Positions 5,942 through 6,613 of a stretch of DNA of 6,613 nucleotides are shown here, one piece after another (the first letter of the stretch is position 1; the number at the start of each line of letters is the position of its first letter). The translations under genes were made by a program, and so were the position numbers. The DNA comes from DATEPR01 sp036503065 (GTDB lineage: Bacteria; Actinomycetota; Actinomycetes; Mycobacteriales; Pseudonocardiaceae), in assembly GCA_036503065.1 (NCBI GenBank), contig DASXXM010000655.1, positions 1 to 6,613 of the forward strand, written 5' to 3'. The notes below the pieces were generated by a model that had not been told where the DNA came from, ran no database searches, and worked only from the letters and a program-made list of their open reading frames with translations.

Positions 5942-6101
5942 TCTGTCTTTCTGGCCACGACGTCTTGGCTTATCCCGTTGTTTTGGGGTGGCATGCCTTT
6001 GGCTTTGCCACGCCTGCTTTTCCTTGTTTGCCAGTCCTTCTGCATCGGCTCGTATCGAGATGCAGAAGCCCAAAACGTGCGAACCAGCCAATAGGGAGCC
6101 C

Positions 6102-6138
6102 TTGTCGGAGGCGCTCGAGTGAGCATTAGGCCCGACAA
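6102..6138. repeat. Hairpin downstream of accE
   Basis: TTGTCGG (6102-6108) is the exact complement of CCGACAA (6132-6138), with an inner GCTC/GAGC stem (6113-6116, 6121-6124). It begins 41 nt after the accE stop on the minus strand. No T run follows, so it is not a standard terminator; it could stabilise or mark the 3' end of the accDE mRNA. Confidence 0.45.
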
Positions 6139-6178
6139 CGCGGTCAGGCTCGATTCAACGCTGCGACCGGACTCCAGA

Positions 6179-6400
6179 TCAGCTGGGCAAACCGGACGCC
6201 CGCCACGCGCCAGGACCGACCGACAGGGCCCGGCGGACCAGGACCGCTCGGCCGGCCCACTGCGACCGAGCCACCGGCTCCGGGCCGGCGACCGCCGACC
6301 GGGACCCCGCGACACCCAGTACGACGGCGGTGAGAGCGGCCAGTTCCGCGTCGTCCGGTTCCCCCCGCACAACACGCAGCAGTGGCTTGCCGTCGCTCAT
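6179..6400 (-). CDS. accE: Acyl-CoA carboxylase epsilon subunit
   Basis: This 73-residue protein matches the actinobacterial epsilon subunit that stabilises the alpha-beta carboxylase complex and raises its activity. Seen: N-terminal LLRVVRGEPDDAELAALTAVV (split as LLRVVRGEP 7-15 and DDAELAALTAVV 16-27), the helix that contacts the beta subunit in this family; a short variable, Ala/Gly/Pro-rich middle; and the C-terminal signature WRASGLP (66-72). The length agrees with streptomycete AccE and is shorter than mycobacterial AccE5. The ATG has GGAGG 4 nt upstream. It lies 56 nt after the beta-subunit gene, the usual order, and the two are surely co-transcribed. Unlike in mycobacteria, maf does not follow; 474 bp of non-coding DNA and padR do. 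Confidence 0.9.
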   Translation of the reverse strand: MSDGKPLLRVVRGEPDDAELAALTAVVLGVAGSRSAVAGPEPVARSQWAGRAVLVRRALSVGPGAWRASGLPS

Positions 6401-6456
6401 CGTGCCTCCAGCCTCTCACACACCTACATCGCTTGCCGCGACCGGAATCCGACGCC

Positions 6457-6613
6457 CTACAGCGGAATGTTCCCGTGCTTCTTCGGTGGCAGGGTCTTGC
6501 GCTTGTCCCGCAGCATCGTCAGGGACCTGGCGATGTAGCCCCGCGTGTAGGCGGGCGGGATCACCGAATCCACATATCCGCGCTCGGCCGCGATGTACGG
6601 GTTGAGCAGTGTG
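6457..6613 (-). CDS. accD5: Acyl-CoA carboxylase carboxyltransferase beta chain, C-terminal end (partial)
   Basis: Only the last 51 codons are inside the window; the 5' end lies beyond 6613. Seen: NPYIAAERGYVDSVIPP (residues 4-20 of the fragment), TRGYIARSLTMLRDKR (23-38) and the C-terminal KKHGNIPL. This is the conserved end of the propionyl-/acyl-CoA carboxylase beta chain (PccB/AccD5). The family moves the carboxyl group from biotin on the alpha chain to propionyl- or acetyl-CoA. The stop is TAG at 6457-6459. The fragment has no frameshift. Downstream accE supports the identification; the choice between AccD5 and another AccD paralogue rests on that neighbour and on accA3 in the same window. 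The substrate-deciding residues are outside the window. Confidence 0.9.
   Translation of the reverse strand, partial: TLLNPYIAAERGYVDSVIPPAYTRGYIARSLTMLRDKRKTLPPKKHGNIPL

Larger units (their letters stand above)
5908..6091 (-). ncRNA. Candidate structured RNA (branched fold ending in a terminator)
   Basis: Four perfect complementary segments nest without conflict. P0: TTGGCT (5965-5970) with AGCCAA (6086-6091). P1: GTTTTGGG (5980-5987) with CCCAAAAC (6069-6076). P2, flush with P1: GTGGCA (5988-5993) with TGCCAC (6006-6011), with an inner GCC/GGC stem. P3, flush with the other side of P1: CTTCTGCAT (6037-6045) with ATGCAGAAG (6060-6068), with an inner CTCG/CGAG stem. The result is a three-way junction with one unpaired 25-nt linker (6012-6036). 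The block is about 54% G+C, clearly below the flanking genes. The downstream T run favours the minus strand. I do not recognise an Rfam family. It may be a small RNA, a leader, the accDE 3'UTR or a dispersed repeat. No promoter was identified. Confidence 0.4.

Noticed and set aside
5732..6138. Insertion sequence or CRISPR array
   Set aside because: There is no transposase frame, no terminal inverted repeats with target duplication that I can find, and no regularly spaced direct repeats with spacers.
5785..6375. 196-codon minus-strand frame and a 127-codon frame at 5708-6091 across the non-coding region
   Set aside because: They run through the terminator, the hairpins and accE in the wrong frame and carry no domain; the composition does not show the codon pattern of the real genes.

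Overview
This window comes from a high-GC actinobacterium. Coding DNA is close to 70% G+C, several genes start with GTG, and the acyl-CoA carboxylase genes are of the actinobacterial type (fused biotin carboxylase/biotin carrier alpha chain, small epsilon subunit). The gene set best fits the Pseudonocardiales/Corynebacteriales side of the phylum; the genus cannot be named from sequence alone.

Layout: accA3 (79-1875, minus) encodes the biotinylated alpha chain. A divergent gene (2043-2789, plus) encodes an N-terminally anchored, cysteine-rich exported protein of unknown role and overlaps the end of maf by 12 nt. On the minus strand, transcribed from right to left, come the 3' end of a carboxyltransferase beta gene (accD5/pccB, cut by the window edge), accE (6179-6400), a 474-bp non-coding region, a PadR-type regulator (5033-5704), a 14-helix DHA2-type efflux pump (3441-5036) and maf (2778-3425). 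padR and the pump overlap by 4 nt, and maf starts 15 nt after the pump, so padR-pump-maf looks like one operon.

How the genes work together: AccA3, AccD5 and AccE are the three parts of an acyl-CoA carboxylase that makes malonyl-CoA or methylmalonyl-CoA for lipid and polyketide synthesis. In Mycobacterium tuberculosis the order birA-accD5-accE5-maf-sseA-Rv3284-accA3 is known. Here the same backbone is present, but a PadR/efflux pair sits between accE and maf.

The non-coding region 5705-6178 is the most unusual part. It holds a perfect 12-bp inverted repeat beside the padR start (probable operator), two co-oriented DnaA-box-like nonamers, a GAATG hairpin, a minus-strand intrinsic terminator with a UACG tetraloop, and a lower-GC block (about 54% by hand count for 5941-6080). 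In that block several perfect inverted repeats nest into a branched RNA-like fold. It could be a small RNA, an accDE 3'UTR, an attenuator leader or a dispersed intergenic repeat; sequence alone does not decide.
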